Shown here in pieces: positions 61,788-64,000 of a stretch of 64,000 nt of DNA. Within the stretch, counting starts at the first letter, position 1. Every line of letters starts with the position of its first letter. The notes beneath the pieces were generated by a model. It was not told where the DNA came from. It saw only the letters and a program-made list of their open reading frames with translations, and did not search any database. Made by a program: the position numbers and the translations under genes. Origin of the DNA: Klebsiella sp. RHBSTW-00484 (lineage in GTDB: Bacteria; Pseudomonadota; Gammaproteobacteria; Enterobacterales; Enterobacteriaceae); NCBI RefSeq assembly GCF_013705725.1, contig NZ_CP055481.1:496001-560000 (forward strand). The letters are read 5' to 3'.

Positions 61788-63164
61788 CTACAGGAAGAAG
61801 GGGCTTGGTTGGAAGAGTCTCTCAACATCGGAGATAAATTTTTTGTCAGTCAGGAACATAATGACATGATCGCCTTGCTCAATACGCAGATTGTTATTAG
61901 CTATCATGACATCATTACCGCGTACAACGGCGCCAATGATGGTTCCTGGGGGAAGTTTAATCTCATCGATCGCTCGGCCGACTACCCGTGAAGTGCTTTC
62001 ATCACCATGAGCCACAGCCTCAATGGCTTCTGCAACTCCACGTCGTAGTGAAGAAACGCCGACAATATCCGCCTTACGAACGTGGCTAAGTAGTGCAGAT
62101 ATTGTTGCCTGCTGTGGTGAGATCGCAATGTCGATCACGCTACCCTGAACAAGATCAACATAGGCGCGACGTTGGATGAGTACCATGACTTTTTTGGCCC
62201 CCATACGTTTAGCTAACATCGCAGACATAATATTGGCTTCATCATCATTGGTGACTGCAATGAAGAGATCAACTTGATCAATATGCTCCTCAGCCAGTAA
62301 TTCCTGATCTGAGGCGTCTCCGTAAAAGACGATGGTATTTTGCAGTTTCTCTGCGAGTTCCGCTGCGCGCTGCTGGTTGCGCTCAATAAGTTTGACGCTG
62401 TAATCTTTCTCCAGCCGATGAGCAAGCCCAGCTCCGATGTTTCCTCCGCCGACCAGCATAATGCGCTTGTAAGGTTTCTCCAGGCGCTGAAGTTCGCTCA
62501 TTACTGCGCGGATATGCTGAGATGCGGCGATGAAAAACACTTCGTCACCAGCTTCAACGATTGTTGACCCTTGCGGCCTGATTGGTCGATCGTGGCGGAA
62601 AATAGCTGCTACGCGCGTATCAATATGTGGCATATGTTCGCGCATAGTTGAAAGTGCATTACCGACCAGAGGACCGCCATAATAGGCCTTAACCACAGCC
62701 AGGCTGACTTTCCCTTCAGCAAAATTAACAACCTGTAGGGCGCCAGGATACTCAATTAAGCGATATATATTATTAATTACCAGCTGTTCTGGTGCAATCA
62801 GGTGGTCAATAGGGACAGCTTCTGAGTGAAAGAGTTTATCAGCATCTCGTACATAATCCGGAGAACGGATACGGGCAATACGATTTGGAGTATTAAATAG
62901 CGAATAGGCGACCTGACAGGCTACCATGTTGGTTTCATCTGAGTTGGTGACTGCAACCAGCATGTCTGCATCGTCTGCACCAGCTTCACGTAGTACGCGT
63001 GGGTGCGAGCCATGCCCCTGCACTACACGCAGATCGAATTTATCCTGCAAGCTGCGAAGACGGTCGCCATTTGTATCAACTAGCGTAATATCGTTGTTCT
63101 CTCCAACTAGATTTTCCGCCAGAGTTCCGCCTACCTGTCCAGCGCCAAGAATAATAATCTTCAT
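61788..63164 (-). CDS. trkA: Trk potassium uptake regulatory subunit TrkA
   Basis: 458 residues, two tandem RCK units. Each has an NAD(H)-binding Rossmann domain ([17 protein letters not shown] at the N-terminus; [17 protein letters not shown] near residue 235) and a TrkA-C domain. It is a cytoplasmic protein that controls TrkH/TrkG K+ uptake. It starts 13 bp after the rsmB stop, so the two are co-transcribed as in E. coli. Confidence 0.97.
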   Translation of the reverse strand: MKIIILGAGQVGGTLAENLVGENNDITLVDTNGDRLRSLQDKFDLRVVQGHGSHPRVLREAGADDADMLVAVTNSDETNMVACQVAYSLFNTPNRIARIRSPDYVRDADKLFHSEAVPIDHLIAPEQLVINNIYRLIEYPGALQVVNFAEGKVSLAVVKAYYGGPLVGNALSTMREHMPHIDTRVAAIFRHDRPIRPQGSTIVEAGDEVFFIAASQHIRAVMSELQRLEKPYKRIMLVGGGNIGAGLAHRLEKDYSVKLIERNQQRAAELAEKLQNTIVFYGDASDQELLAEEHIDQVDLFIAVTNDDEANIMSAMLAKRMGAKKVMVLIQRRAYVDLVQGSVIDIAISPQQATISALLSHVRKADIVGVSSLRRGVAEAIEAVAHGDESTSRVVGRAIDEIKLPPGTIIGAVVRGNDVMIANNNLRIEQGDHVIMFLTDKKFISDVERLFQPSPFFL

Positions 63165-63177
63165 CAGCAGTGACCTG

Positions 63178-64000
63178 TTATTTCCGGTTTTTAATCAGCT
63201 TAGCGTAAAAGAATCCATCACCTTCTTCTGTCCCAGGGAGATTTTGCAATCCTGGTTTCTCAAGAGTTCCTGTTGTGCTCAACTCTGCATCTGATGTGCG
63301 AGTAAGGAAAGCTGCAATTTGCTCACAGTTCTCTTCTGGTAAAATTGAGCAGGTGGCGTAAACCAGCGTTCCGCCGGGCTTTAGATGGGGCCAAATGGCA
63401 TCAAGAATTTTGGCCTGCAGCTGTGCCAACTCGGCAATGTCACTATCGCGCCGCAACCATTTGATATCCGGATGGCGACGAATAACCCCTGTTGCGGAGC
63501 AAGGTGCGTCAAGCAGGATACGATCGAATATTTCATCACCACACCATTGCTCTGGAGAGCATCCATCACCCTGTTTAACCTGCGCCTTGAGGCCAAGGCG
63601 TTTAAGATTGTCATAGACGCGGGAAAGTCGCTGTTCATCAATATCAACGGCCATTACGCTAGCCTGTGGTGCAACTTCCAGGATATGGGTTGTTTTGCCG
63701 CCAGGTGCCGCGCAGAGGTCGAGAATCCTTTCTCCGTTCTCGGGGGTCAAATAATGCATACAACCTTGCGCTGAAGCATCCTGGACTGTAACCCAACCTT
63801 CATCAAAACCCGGTAAGGAATGAACAGGGGCTGGAGATGCCAGACGAACAGCATCCGGGTAGCCTGAATGTGCAAAGCCTTGTAATCCTGCTTCTTTCAG
63901 TAACTCGAGCCATTCATCGCGAGAGTGATGGGCGCGGTTAACGCGTAACCACATTGGCGGGCGTTGATTATTGGCATCTGCAATCGCCTGCCACTGCCGC
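63178..64000 (-). CDS. rsmB: 16S rRNA m5C967 methyltransferase RsmB, C-terminal part
   Basis: The frame stays open to the right end of the window, so the 5' end lies outside; about 273 of about 429 residues are present. The SAM-binding motif [16 protein letters not shown], catalytic [15 protein letters not shown] and [11 protein letters not shown] identify a Fmu/RsmB RNA methyltransferase. The in-frame Met at 63954 is internal, since conserved residues ([15 protein letters not shown]) continue upstream of it. In E. coli the order def-fmt-rsmB-trkA-mscL applies. Confidence 0.96.
   Translation of the reverse strand, partial: RQWQAIADANNQRPPMWLRVNRAHHSRDEWLELLKEAGLQGFAHSGYPDAVRLASPAPVHSLPGFDEGWVTVQDASAQGCMHYLTPENGERILDLCAAPGGKTTHILEVAPQASVMAVDIDEQRLSRVYDNLKRLGLKAQVKQGDGCSPEQWCGDEIFDRILLDAPCSATGVIRRHPDIKWLRRDSDIAELAQLQAKILDAIWPHLKPGGTLVYATCSILPEENCEQIAAFLTRTSDAELSTTGTLEKPGLQNLPGTEEGDGFFYAKLIKNRK

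Overview
This window is chromosomal DNA from a member of the Enterobacteriaceae, most likely of the Klebsiella/Raoultella/Enterobacter side of the family. Gene order from trpS to rsmB follows the E. coli cysG-crp-str-S10-spc-alpha-trkA region almost gene by gene, and the proteins are near-identical to their E. coli counterparts. The differences point away from Escherichia: no frl operon between yhfS and cysG, a codA gene beside nirB, no yhfG-fic between ppiA and pabA, an nrtR-prs-nadV cassette between yheT and yheS, and only an orphan prepilin peptidase where E. coli carries chiA and the gsp type II secretion genes. The genus is inferred from gene content only.

Layout. 1-606 is the 3' part of trpS. 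757-8174 is the uncharacterised yhf operon (yhfZYXW-php-yhfUTS): a regulator, a lone PRD protein, two PLP-type enzymes, a phosphomutase-like enzyme, a phosphotriesterase-like hydrolase and a membrane protein with a small soluble partner. Three palindromes with a TTCA-N6-TGAA core, two before yhfZ and one before yhfX, look like its operators. 8218-16882 is the nitrite reductase/siroheme operon nirBDC-cysG on the minus strand, split between nirD and nirC by a complete 3,372 bp ISL3-family element of the ISPpu12 type. That element (10590-13961) has 24 bp inverted ends and a perfect 8 bp target duplication, and carries a cadR-like regulator, a CDF metal efflux gene, an lspA paralogue and a transposase. 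17124-31480 holds codA, tsgA, ppiA, pabA, argD, yhfK, crp, yhfA, prkB, yheU, yheT and the nicotinamide-salvage cassette nrtR/prs-nadV. 31544-40119 holds yheS, kefGB-yheV, slyD, slyX, fkpA, yheO and tusDCB. 40244-44650 is the str operon (rpsL-rpsG-fusA-tufA), followed by bfd-bfr and the orphan peptidase. 46408-60059 is the S10, spc and alpha ribosomal-protein operons, unbroken. 60167-64000 holds yhdN, zntR, arfA, mscL, trkA and the 3' two thirds of rsmB.

How it works together. NirB/NirD reduce nitrite to ammonium with the siroheme that CysG makes, and NirC brings nitrite in. The conserved FNR and NarL/NarP sites before nirB are intact, but the inserted element now lies between that promoter and nirC-cysG. 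NrtR probably represses prs-nadV through two spaced boxes, linking nicotinamide salvage to NAD status. Known translational control sites are visible in place: the S7 region before fusA, the L4-controlled S10 leader and the S4 pseudoknot before rpsM. No tRNA, rRNA, CRISPR array or prophage was seen.
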